Assembly (NCBI GenBank): GCA_964355115.1
Contig: CAYHCQ010000044.1
Coordinates: 1 to 23,776, forward strand
From: JANXZO01 sp964355115
Lineage (GTDB): Bacteria; Bacteroidota; Bacteroidia; Bacteroidales; FEN-979
Reading direction: 5' to 3'
Length of the DNA: 23,776 bases
In this document: one piece after another, positions 7,493-14,826 of the stretch
Layout of the letters: each line of letters opens with the position of its first letter
How positions within the stretch are numbered: the stretch's first letter is position 1
Made by a program: the position numbers and the translations under genes
The notes under the pieces: model-generated
Told to the model about the DNA's origin: nothing
Databases searched by the model: none
Seen by the model: the letters and a program-made list of their open reading frames with translations, nothing else

Positions 7493-9589
7493 ATGAGAAC
7501 TTTACATTACCTGCTGCTTTCTTTATTGGCACTGACAGTTTTTTCCTGCAAACCTAAAGAAAAGGGAGAAAAAACGGAAGAGACTCCCATCATAGGAAAA
7601 CAGATGCCCGAATTAAAAAGCGACCGCATGACACCAGAGATACTTTGGAGTTTCGGGCGGCTTAGCGAACCGGAATTATCGCCCGATAAAAAGGTTTTAC
7701 TGTACGGAATTACCTACTACGACATTGCGCAAAACAAAGGAAACCGGGAACTCTATACGCTCGGAGCCGACGGGAAAAACCTCAACCAGATCACGACTAC
7801 AAAATTCAGTGAATATCAGGGCATGTGGCGCCCCGACGGAAAAAAAATCACATTTATGTCGGCGGAAACCGGTTCTATGCAACTTTGGGAGATGGACCCC
7901 GAAGGGAATAACCGGAAACAGGTTACCAACATTGAGAGCGGCATTAACGGCTACAAATATGCTCCCGATATGAAGAAACTTCTGTATACTGCCGATGTTG
8001 TTCCCGAAAAGCAGTTTAAGGATCTTTATGAAGGTTTACCGAAGGCAAGCGGCAGAATATACAATGATCATATGTACCGCCATTGGGACACCTGGGTACA
8101 GTCGTACAGCCATGTTTTCCTGGCCGACCTGTCCGAAACTTCAATTAAAGAGGGTAAAGACATCATGAAGGATGAACCATGGGAATGTCCGCTCGCCCCA
8201 TTTGGAGGGATGGAACAGATAAACTGGAGCCCCGACAGCAAAGTTATTGCCTACACCTGTCGCAAGAAAAAAGGGGTTGAGTATTCAAAGTCGACCAATT
8301 CCGACATTTATCTGTACGAAATTGAATCGGGGAAAACCACCAACGTCACCGAAGGGATGATGGGTTACGACGTGGCGCCCGCGTACTCTCCGGATGGAAA
8401 GCATTTAGCCTGGTTAAGTATGGAGCGCGACGGGTATGAAGCGGACAAAAACAGACTATTTATCCTTGATCTTGAGACTAATACCAAAACAGACCTTTCC
8501 AGTAACTTTGATCAGAATGCTGAAAACCATGTTTGGAGCGACGACAGCAGATCGCTATTTTTCATCAGTGATTTTCATGCCACCGATGAGATTTACCGGG
8601 TTGATGCTACCAGTCGCATCATCACCAAAGTCACAACCGGCGTGCACAATTACACGAGCGTAATTCCGGCCGGGGATAAACTTTTTGCCACGATGGTTTC
8701 GATGTCGAAACCTGCTGAGCTTTATTCGGTTGATCCTGCCACGGGCAAAGAGACCGAATTATCTTTTACAAACGGAGAGTTGCTTGGCAAGCTGTGCATC
8801 GGAAAAGTAGAGGAGCGGTGGATTAAAACCACCGATAATAAAGATATGCTTACATGGATTATCTATCCTCCTCACTTTGACCCTGCAAAAAAATATCCGA
8901 CACTGTTGTTTTGTGAAGGGGGGCCTCAGAGTACGGTCAGTCAGTTCTGGTCATATCGCTGGAATTTTCAGATGATGGCAGCCAACGATTATATCATTGT
9001 AGCCCCCAACCGGCGAGGCTTGCCCGGATTTGGACAGGCATGGAATGAACAGATCAGCGGAGATTACGGTGGTCAGAACATGAAAGATTACCTAAGCGCT
9101 ATTGATGCGATATGCAAAGAGCCCTATGTGAACAAGGATAAGCTTGGATGCGTCGGTGCCAGTTATGGAGGTTTTTCAGTTTACTGGCTGGCAGGAAATC
9201 ACAACAAACGGTTCAAGGCATTTATTTCCCACGACGGCATGTTCAACCTCGAAGCACAGTACCTGGAAACAGAAGAGATGTGGTTCGTAAACTGGGATCT
9301 TGGCGGTGCGTTCTGGGATAAGAGCAACAAAACCGCTCAACGGTCATTCGCCAGTTCGCCTCACCGGTTTGTTCAGAACTGGGACACACCCATTCTTGTA
9401 ATTCATGGAGAACTTGACTACCGGATTGTCGCCACCCAGGGAATGCAGGCCTTCAATGCAGCCATCCTTCGTGGAATTCCAGCCGAACTGCTCTATTTCC
9501 CTGATGAGAATCACTGGGTTCTGAAGCCTCAGAATGGAATTTTGTGGCAGCGTACTTTCTTTAACTGGCTCGACAGATGGCTTAAATAA
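7493..9589 (+). CDS. Lipoprotein S9-family (prolyl oligopeptidase-like) peptidase
   Basis: 698 residues. A lipoprotein signal peptide ends in LTVFSC, with the lipidated Cys at residue 19, so the mature enzyme is anchored in the envelope. Residues about 45-430 form a beta-propeller with repeated WD40-like/PD40 units (SPDKKVLLY, RPDGKKITF, SPDSKVIAY, SPDGKHLAW). The C-terminal alpha/beta hydrolase carries the catalytic triad: Ser557 in GASYGG, Asp642 in GELDYRI and His674 in ENHWV. The family cleaves short peptides after proline, alanine or dipeptides, here probably for peptide uptake or turnover in the periplasm. It ends 2 bases before the stop of the convergent channel gene, leaving no room for a terminator between them. 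Confidence 0.92.
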   Translation: MRTLHYLLLSLLALTVFSCKPKEKGEKTEETPIIGKQMPELKSDRMTPEILWSFGRLSEPELSPDKKVLLYGITYYDIAQNKGNRELYTLGADGKNLNQITTTKFSEYQGMWRPDGKKITFMSAETGSMQLWEMDPEGNNRKQVTNIESGINGYKYAPDMKKLLYTADVVPEKQFKDLYEGLPKASGRIYNDHMYRHWDTWVQSYSHVFLADLSETSIKEGKDIMKDEPWECPLAPFGGMEQINWSPDSKVIAYTCRKKKGVEYSKSTNSDIYLYEIESGKTTNVTEGMMGYDVAPAYSPDGKHLAWLSMERDGYEADKNRLFILDLETNTKTDLSSNFDQNAENHVWSDDSRSLFFISDFHATDEIYRVDATSRIITKVTTGVHNYTSVIPAGDKLFATMVSMSKPAELYSVDPATGKETELSFTNGELLGKLCIGKVEERWIKTTDNKDMLTWIIYPPHFDPAKKYPTLLFCEGGPQSTVSQFWSYRWNFQMMAANDYIIVAPNRRGLPGFGQAWNEQISGDYGGQNMKDYLSAIDAICKEPYVNKDKLGCVGASYGGFSVYWLAGNHNKRFKAFISHDGMFNLEAQYLETEEMWFVNWDLGGAFWDKSNKTAQRSFASSPHRFVQNWDTPILVIHGELDYRIVATQGMQAFNAAILRGIPAELLYFPDENHWVLKPQNGILWQRTFFNWLDRWLK

Positions 9590-9591
9590 GA

Positions 9592-10674
9592 TCACTGGTT
9601 CATTCCGTACCGGGAAAGAATCTCGTCCCACTGGTAGCTGTCGATGATACCCAGAATAGCGGGGTTAATCCTGTCTATCAGTTCCATGCTGTTTTTATTG
9701 GCCATAAATGAAAAGTACTGAAGGTTCAGTCCGCTCGGGATAACAACCATTTTGCCTGCCTTTTTATCCAGGTCAACAATGTAATTCAGAAAGGCAAGGT
9801 CATAAACGAATGCATCTATAGAATCGGCCTCCAGCGCAGTTATTCCTTGTTGCGGTGTATTGTACAAAGTTGCCTGAATATTATGCCGGGCCAGAGTTTC
9901 TGCATACCCGGAGTAGGAGACTGCACCAACCTTGCATTTCATCAGATCGTCGGTATTCTGTATTCGCGACTGAAGTTTATTCAGGGTAAGTTCAGATGAA
10001 ATCACTCCTGAGGCCACGAAAAAAAGCCCGATAGCGAAGAACATCCAGGCGATGGCAAGGATTTTACCAATCGATGTTTTTGGAATTTTATCTCCATAAC
10101 CAACAGTCGACATAGTAACAAATGCCCACCATATACCATCGAGAACTCCTTTGGGACTGGGGTGAAACTGAAGTGAATTCCCCTTCCGTTCAGCCAGCCA
10201 GAGAAAAAAAGCGAACACTGTAACAATTAGGAGGACGATGACAAACCAGCGAAGTACCTTCCAGGAGAAAAGGTGCTGAACTACAGTCATTATCGGCCGG
10301 TTGTTTGTGGCAGCTGCCATGATTCCCATGTTGGAAATATAAAACGGAATCGTGAGCCGGAAATGATTTAGCCTTTCAGTGGTTGCCGTGTAAGGGCAAA
10401 TGGACAGGTCGAGTTTTCCCTTTCGCAGATCGTTCAGCAAACTGTCGTGATTCTGATATACCGTCAGCGAATATCCGGCATTCAGCGAATCGCTTACAAG
10501 TCGCCAGAGATCAAAGCAAACCCCCGACATTTTTCCGTTTTCACTTATCAAATAAGGAGGAGATGCAACAATGCCAATTCGCAAATTTAATGGTTCGTCT
10601 CCCGGGTCGGAAAAAACAGGTGAGGATAAAAATAACAGGACAAATAGCGGGATGATCGCGACCAACAGTTTCAT
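9592..10674 (-). CDS. Prokaryotic ionotropic glutamate receptor-type potassium channel (GluR0-like)
   Basis: 360 residues from ATG 10674. After a signal peptide (1-22), a periplasmic binding domain (SBP_bac_3/iGluR type, S1, about 30-125) is interrupted by a two-helix pore: M1 about 139-160, pore loop IWWAFVTMSTVGYGDKIP (181-198), M2 about 204-226. The S2 half of the binding domain follows (about 235-360). This split arrangement defines prokaryotic iGluRs. The filter TVGYGD is that of potassium channels. Arg101 in ATTERLNHFRLTIPFY and Asp292 in AFVYD match the residues that hold the alpha-carboxyl and alpha-amino groups of amino-acid ligands in the family, so an amino-acid-gated potassium channel is likely; the ligand itself is inferred. 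A longer open frame (to 10773) overlaps the upstream transferase gene and lacks a signal peptide at its end, so I reject it. It starts 4 bases after the transferase stop. Confidence 0.88.
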   Translation of the reverse strand: MKLLVAIIPLFVLLFLSSPVFSDPGDEPLNLRIGIVASPPYLISENGKMSGVCFDLWRLVSDSLNAGYSLTVYQNHDSLLNDLRKGKLDLSICPYTATTERLNHFRLTIPFYISNMGIMAAATNNRPIMTVVQHLFSWKVLRWFVIVLLIVTVFAFFLWLAERKGNSLQFHPSPKGVLDGIWWAFVTMSTVGYGDKIPKTSIGKILAIAWMFFAIGLFFVASGVISSELTLNKLQSRIQNTDDLMKCKVGAVSYSGYAETLARHNIQATLYNTPQQGITALEADSIDAFVYDLAFLNYIVDLDKKAGKMVVIPSGLNLQYFSFMANKNSMELIDRINPAILGIIDSYQWDEILSRYGMNQ

Positions 10675-10678
10675 AACT

Positions 10679-12094
10679 CTATTTTCCACGGCCCTGGATG
10701 ATAATGAGCACAGTATAGATAAGTATTTTGAAATCCATTGCGAGCGACATATTCTCGATGTACAGAATGTCAAACTTCAGCCGTTCCACCATCTGATCAA
10801 GATTTTCGGCATAACCATACTTAACCTGTCCCCATGAGGTAATACCTGGTTTAACTTTGTGCAGTAAACGGTAATGCGGTGCCCGCTGTGTTATCAGATC
10901 GATAAAATACTGCCTTTCGGGCCTTGGCCCAACAATGCTCATATCGCCCTTCAAAACAGTATAGAACTGAGGAATTTCGTCGAAGCGGAATTGTCTTAAA
11001 AATTTTCCTATCCGGGTGATTCTGGGGTCGTCCTTTGAGGAGAGCTGTGGGCCGTCCTGTTCAGCATCCCGGTACATGGTCCGGAACTTATGCATAATAA
11101 AAGGTTTGTTTCGGATCCCAATCCGCTCCTGAGAATAAAATATCGGCCCGGGAGAGGTGAGTTTAATGATGATGGCTGTAACGAGCATGACAGGTACCAG
11201 CAGAATAAGGCAAACTATGGAGATGAAAATATCAAGAATCCGTTTTAGAGACATCTGCCAGTCGGGCATCAGGTCAGGGTAAATCTGGATAAGCGGGGCA
11301 TGAAAAATCGATGTCGTTTTCACTGTGCCCATGAGGATGTCTTGCATGACCGGAATGATCTTGATCACCACATCTGTATCTTCAAGCTGGGTGATGATAT
11401 TTTCAATTGTATGGTTTTCCGAGTGTTCGATTGCTATTATCACCTCCTCGATATTCATCTCCTTAACCAGCCTGTTAAGGTCGCTTATTTCACCAAGGTG
11501 AGGAATATGCTCGGCAAGCTTGTAGTTCATATAACCCTCAACATTAATAAAACCGACAAACTTATTGCCCGACGACTTCTCCTGGTTCTCGATTTCACTG
11601 TAGATCGACACTGCATTTCCGTTACTCCCTATTATGATTGTATTGAATCCCAATAGTTTGTGATGTATTTTATAGGCAGCACGGGAGGTGAGGAAGAACC
11701 TGAATGACGCGGTAAATGAGAGGTGAAGCAAGAAGAGAACGAAGAAAAACTCGGCGTAGTTACGCTGGTTGATAATAATGTCGTCGACGATAATGGTGAA
11801 GAACAGGATTGTTATACCTATAAATGTGATCAGGAATGTTTGCGCAAATTCACGAAGCCTCGCTTTTCGGTATATTTTGCGGTAGGTTCCGATCAGTGTA
11901 TAAAGAACCAGCCAGAAGACAGGAATGATCAGGATTCCGAGATACAGGTTACGGTCAAGAAAAATCGTATCGAGCTCGGAAAATACATTGTGGTCGACAG
12001 CATATTTCCGGTATATAAAAAACAGCAGCCAGGCAATAAATGCAGCAAGGTAATCGGCAACAACATATTTGATAACCTGTAGACGTTTATTCAT
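10679..12094 (-). CDS. Polyprenyl glycosylphosphotransferase (WcaJ/WbaP type)
   Basis: 471 residues. Four N-terminal membrane helices (about 8-28, 50-70, 85-105 and 112-135), a Rossmann-like CoA-binding-type domain (about 150-265), a fifth hydrophobic segment (about 286-312), then the catalytic bacterial sugar transferase domain: SPGPIFYSQERIG (314-326), KFRTMYRDAE (336-345), RFDEIPQF (370-377) with the Asp-Glu pair, GDMSIVGPRPE (383-393) and VKPGITSWGQVKYG. The family moves a hexose-1-phosphate from a UDP-sugar to undecaprenyl phosphate, starting an exopolysaccharide or colanic-acid-like repeat unit at the inner membrane. Glucose-1-phosphate is the usual substrate for this full-length form, but it is not decided here. 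Its start overlaps the lipoprotein stop by one base (TAATG), and the channel gene follows after four bases. Confidence 0.92.
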   Translation of the reverse strand: MNKRLQVIKYVVADYLAAFIAWLLFFIYRKYAVDHNVFSELDTIFLDRNLYLGILIIPVFWLVLYTLIGTYRKIYRKARLREFAQTFLITFIGITILFFTIIVDDIIINQRNYAEFFFVLFLLHLSFTASFRFFLTSRAAYKIHHKLLGFNTIIIGSNGNAVSIYSEIENQEKSSGNKFVGFINVEGYMNYKLAEHIPHLGEISDLNRLVKEMNIEEVIIAIEHSENHTIENIITQLEDTDVVIKIIPVMQDILMGTVKTTSIFHAPLIQIYPDLMPDWQMSLKRILDIFISIVCLILLVPVMLVTAIIIKLTSPGPIFYSQERIGIRNKPFIMHKFRTMYRDAEQDGPQLSSKDDPRITRIGKFLRQFRFDEIPQFYTVLKGDMSIVGPRPERQYFIDLITQRAPHYRLLHKVKPGITSWGQVKYGYAENLDQMVERLKFDILYIENMSLAMDFKILIYTVLIIIQGRGK

Positions 12095-12972
12095 TATCGC
12101 TGTAGTACTTTAAAATTGTCGAACAGGATCGTAGCCTGAGTTTTTCCCGGATCGATGAAAGTTCCCATATAAACCCGGAATGTGGTAACACCCTGGTATG
12201 TCCATAGTGAAGTTGAGAGGTCGATATAGATTTTCTTCCATGCTCCGTTGGTAGGATTCAGTGTAACCACCGGAATCTGATACAGGCTGGAGTAGGAATA
12301 GGTAATAATACCGATAGTAATTGAATTGGAAGTGTTGAAGTTCATCTCCAGGTATAAAGGAGCTGTAGCCGGAATCGGGTATTCATCATGCGTCTGACAT
12401 TCAAAAAAGCTGTGGGCAGTATCATCAAGCACCACTTTCCCGGAATGCTCCTTTTCAAATGTCTCCGGCGATCCGGGTGCTGTAAGCTGAATATTTACGG
12501 TACTCCTCTGTGTTGTATCGAATCCGATGGACAGGCCTTCAAAATCCTCCCTGAAAGGAAAGCTCATGGTGGATATGTATGTTGAAACAGGCGAGCCGAC
12601 AGCAATCACACTATCCTGAATAAGATTAACTGTTTTCTTTATTGGATTATAATAAGTATAGTTTGTACGGGTGGAAGCAATGCCATTCTTTTTAATACCG
12701 GGGAGGATGGTTACCTGGTGTGATCCTGTTTTAAGTACAGGTACCCTGGCAGGCAGTTCATAGGCGCCCAGAAAATCATCATCAACATATACCCAGGCAT
12801 CGGTAATGGCAGATGAACTGGTGCCCTGAGCAGAATAGTCAGTGGTAATGCTGATTGAATTAATACTGATGTATGAAGGGATTGTTTGGTCGCCGGTGAA
12901 TTTCTCACAGGAGTGAATTACAAGCAGCAATGGAAGAAATAACAAAATGCGTAATAGTCTCCGATGGGTCAT
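12094..12972 (-). CDS. Predicted lipoprotein, possible PEGA-like plus beta-sandwich domains
   Basis: 292 residues. The signal peptide ends in LLVIHSC, with the lipidated Cys at 22. Residues about 55-95 (DAWVYVDDDFLGAYELPARV, then the G-x-H-x-V region) resemble a PEGA-type surface domain. The second half ends with WKKIYIDLS and ILFDNFKVL, a pattern seen in jelly-roll carbohydrate-binding modules. I do not recognise a named family. It is translationally coupled (TAATG) to the polyprenyl glycosylphosphotransferase gene, so a role in handling or anchoring surface polysaccharide is a reasonable guess but unproven. No clear promoter is visible in the 97 bases between it and the dehydrogenase gene, so the four genes may also be one transcript. 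Confidence 0.75.
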   Translation of the reverse strand: MTHRRLLRILLFLPLLLVIHSCEKFTGDQTIPSYISINSISITTDYSAQGTSSSAITDAWVYVDDDFLGAYELPARVPVLKTGSHQVTILPGIKKNGIASTRTNYTYYNPIKKTVNLIQDSVIAVGSPVSTYISTMSFPFREDFEGLSIGFDTTQRSTVNIQLTAPGSPETFEKEHSGKVVLDDTAHSFFECQTHDEYPIPATAPLYLEMNFNTSNSITIGIITYSYSSLYQIPVVTLNPTNGAWKKIYIDLSTSLWTYQGVTTFRVYMGTFIDPGKTQATILFDNFKVLQR

Positions 12973-13069
12973 AGGCTGATTGCAGGTTGATCCCGTAGAT
13001 TTAACGGTCGATTAAAAGTGATATTGTTCGCAGGATAAACTAAAGTAATTAACAAAAAGGCAGCTTCTG

Positions 13070-14059
13070 TCAGGAAATATTTGAAGCTCCCTGGCCAATC
13101 TTCTCAATTATCTTATAAGCCACCTCAAGGGCGCTGTATCCGTCGTTAATAGTAACCGGGGGTACCGTATTATTGATGATCGCGGAATAGAAACTCTCCA
13201 GTTCCTTGCGGATGGCATTAAGGGGTATTATTTCCGGTTTATTGAAATTGATCTGTTTGGTGCCCTTGCCTGGTCCGAGATCGATTACAAAACCACCTGG
13301 CACCCCGGATTTGGCATCCTGCTCACTAATGCGTACCACCTCAACCTCCTTTTTAAGGAAATCGACAGAGATATAAGCATCACGCTGAAAAAACCGCGAC
13401 TTTCTCATATTTTTCAGAGAGATGCGGCTTGCGGTGAGGTTGGCAACACATCCGTTATCGAATTCGATACGTGCGTTGGCAATATCAGGAGTATCGCTCA
13501 CCACTGAAACACCGCTTGCACTTATCTTCTTAATATTGCTCCTGACTACGCTAAGAACAATGTCTATGTCATGGATCATCAGGTCCAGGATCACAGGCAC
13601 ATCAGTCCCCCTTGGATTGAATTGTGCCAGGCGGTGACTTTCAATAAACATCGGGCGGTTAAAATAGGGCTCTGCGGCGAGGAAGGCAGGATTAAAGCGC
13701 TCAACATGGCCGACCTGTACCTTTACGTTGGCCTCGCCGGCAATTTTAATAAGATCGCGTGCCTCATCAAGACTGGTTACGATGGGTTTTTCAATAAAAA
13801 CATGCCGGCATTTCTTCAGCGATCTGGATGCGCAATCAAAATGTGCGATCGTCGGCGTAACAATATCCACTACATCAACAGCATCGATAAGTTCATCCAG
13901 AGAATCCCATTTCACAATACCGAATTCCTTAACCACACTGGCTGCATTCGACGGGTCGGGATCGTAAAATCCAACAAGTTCAAATTCGGGGATTTCTTTG
14001 ATGCATTTGATATGAATCTTACCCAGGTGACCTGCGCCCAACACACCGATTTTCAGCAT
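13070..14059 (-). CDS. Gfo/Idh/MocA-family oxidoreductase
   Basis: 329 residues from ATG 14059. N-terminal Rossmann fold with the dinucleotide motif GVLGAGHLGKIH (5-16), then IVTPTIAH, the FIEKPIV motif with catalytic Lys91, VGHVERFNPAF (116-126) and LDLMIHDIDI with His163. The family oxidises or reduces sugar hydroxyls with NAD(P). The VGHVERFNPA segment is one I associate with UDP-N-acetylglucosamine 3-dehydrogenase-like members (GnnA) that work in lipid A or glycan synthesis, but this assignment is tentative. The frame extends to a TTG at 14077, which lies inside the likely -7 promoter box, so ATG is preferred. The polysaccharide genes downstream fit a nucleotide-sugar substrate. Confidence 0.88.
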   Translation of the reverse strand: MLKIGVLGAGHLGKIHIKCIKEIPEFELVGFYDPDPSNAASVVKEFGIVKWDSLDELIDAVDVVDIVTPTIAHFDCASRSLKKCRHVFIEKPIVTSLDEARDLIKIAGEANVKVQVGHVERFNPAFLAAEPYFNRPMFIESHRLAQFNPRGTDVPVILDLMIHDIDIVLSVVRSNIKKISASGVSVVSDTPDIANARIEFDNGCVANLTASRISLKNMRKSRFFQRDAYISVDFLKKEVEVVRISEQDAKSGVPGGFVIDLGPGKGTKQINFNKPEIIPLNAIRKELESFYSAIINNTVPPVTINDGYSALEVAYKIIEKIGQGASNIS

Positions 14060-14074
14060 ACTTGATTTTTTTTG

Positions 14075-14082
14075 CAAAGGTA
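14075..14082 (-). promoter_or_regulatory. Putative -7 promoter box of the Gfo/Idh/MocA gene
   Basis: TACCTTTG on the minus strand matches the Bacteroidota -7 consensus TAnnTTTG in all fixed positions, 15 bases before ATG 14059. I see no good -33 TTTG at the expected distance, so this rests on the -7 box alone. Confidence 0.5.
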
Positions 14083-14139
14083 GGTTTTTAGGCTGATTGA
14101 ATTTAGTATTTTCGTGAAAAAAATAAGGACAAAGGCTCC

Positions 14140-14826
14140 ATGATTGTTTCTAAACCTGCAGATTCATACCGGCATCAGGGACTCCGGAAATTATTGGTCG
14201 ATACGCTCCGCGAAAAAGGGATCAAAAACCCGGCAGTCCTTGATGCCATGCTAAAAGTTCCGCGACACTTCTTCTTCGACTCCTCATTCCTTGAATATGC
14301 CTATGAGGACAAGCCTTTTCCGATTGGGTCAGGACAGACCATTTCGCAACCTTATACGGTTGCCTTCCAGTCGGAATTACTTCAGGTGAAAAAGAATGAA
14401 AAAGTGCTGGAGATTGGAACCGGCTCAGGATACCAGGCTTGTATTCTTGCAGAACTCGGGGCAAAGGTTTTCACCATCGAACGACAGAAAGCCCTCTTCG
14501 ACAGAACCAGCAAGTACCTTCCCCAGCTTGGCTACAATACGGTTAAGACTTTTTATGGTGATGGATACATGGGACTTCAAGCCTACGCCCCGTTCGATAA
14601 AATGATCGTTACAGCTGCTGCACCTTACATCCCCGACGAACTTCTGAACCAGTTAAAGCCGGGTGGTATCCTTGTCATTCCGGTTGGCGCCGGTGATGTT
14701 CAGGTTATGAAAACCCTGACCAAGCTCCCAGATAACAATTTCGAAACCAAAGAGTTCGGAGCTTTCAGGTTCGTGCCTATGCTGGGTGAGAAAGCAAGGG
14801 ATAACGGTGATGTCATGAATTACTGA
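14140..14826 (+). CDS. pcm: Protein-L-isoaspartate O-methyltransferase
   Basis: 228 residues. The family motifs are present: VPRHFFFD, the substrate loop GSGQTISQPYTVAFQ, the S-adenosylmethionine site KVLEIGTGSGYQACILAEL and the later LKPGGILVIPVG. The enzyme methylates L-isoaspartyl residues in damaged proteins to start their repair in the cytosol; length fits bacterial Pcm. Purine-rich AAGGACAAAGG precedes the ATG. The gene diverges from the Gfo/Idh/MocA gene across an 80-base gap and its last 14 bases overlap the end of convergent ccmF. Confidence 0.93.
   Translation: MIVSKPADSYRHQGLRKLLVDTLREKGIKNPAVLDAMLKVPRHFFFDSSFLEYAYEDKPFPIGSGQTISQPYTVAFQSELLQVKKNEKVLEIGTGSGYQACILAELGAKVFTIERQKALFDRTSKYLPQLGYNTVKTFYGDGYMGLQAYAPFDKMIVTAAAPYIPDELLNQLKPGGILVIPVGAGDVQVMKTLTKLPDNNFETKEFGAFRFVPMLGEKARDNGDVMNY

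Noticed and set aside
10675..10773. 33-codon upstream extension of the channel gene
   Set aside because: It overlaps the 3' end of the transferase gene; starting at 10674 places a proper signal peptide at the N terminus.
13571..14065. 164-codon plus-strand frame opposite the Gfo/Idh/MocA gene
   Set aside because: It is antisense to the conserved Rossmann and EKP motifs and has no homology I recognise.
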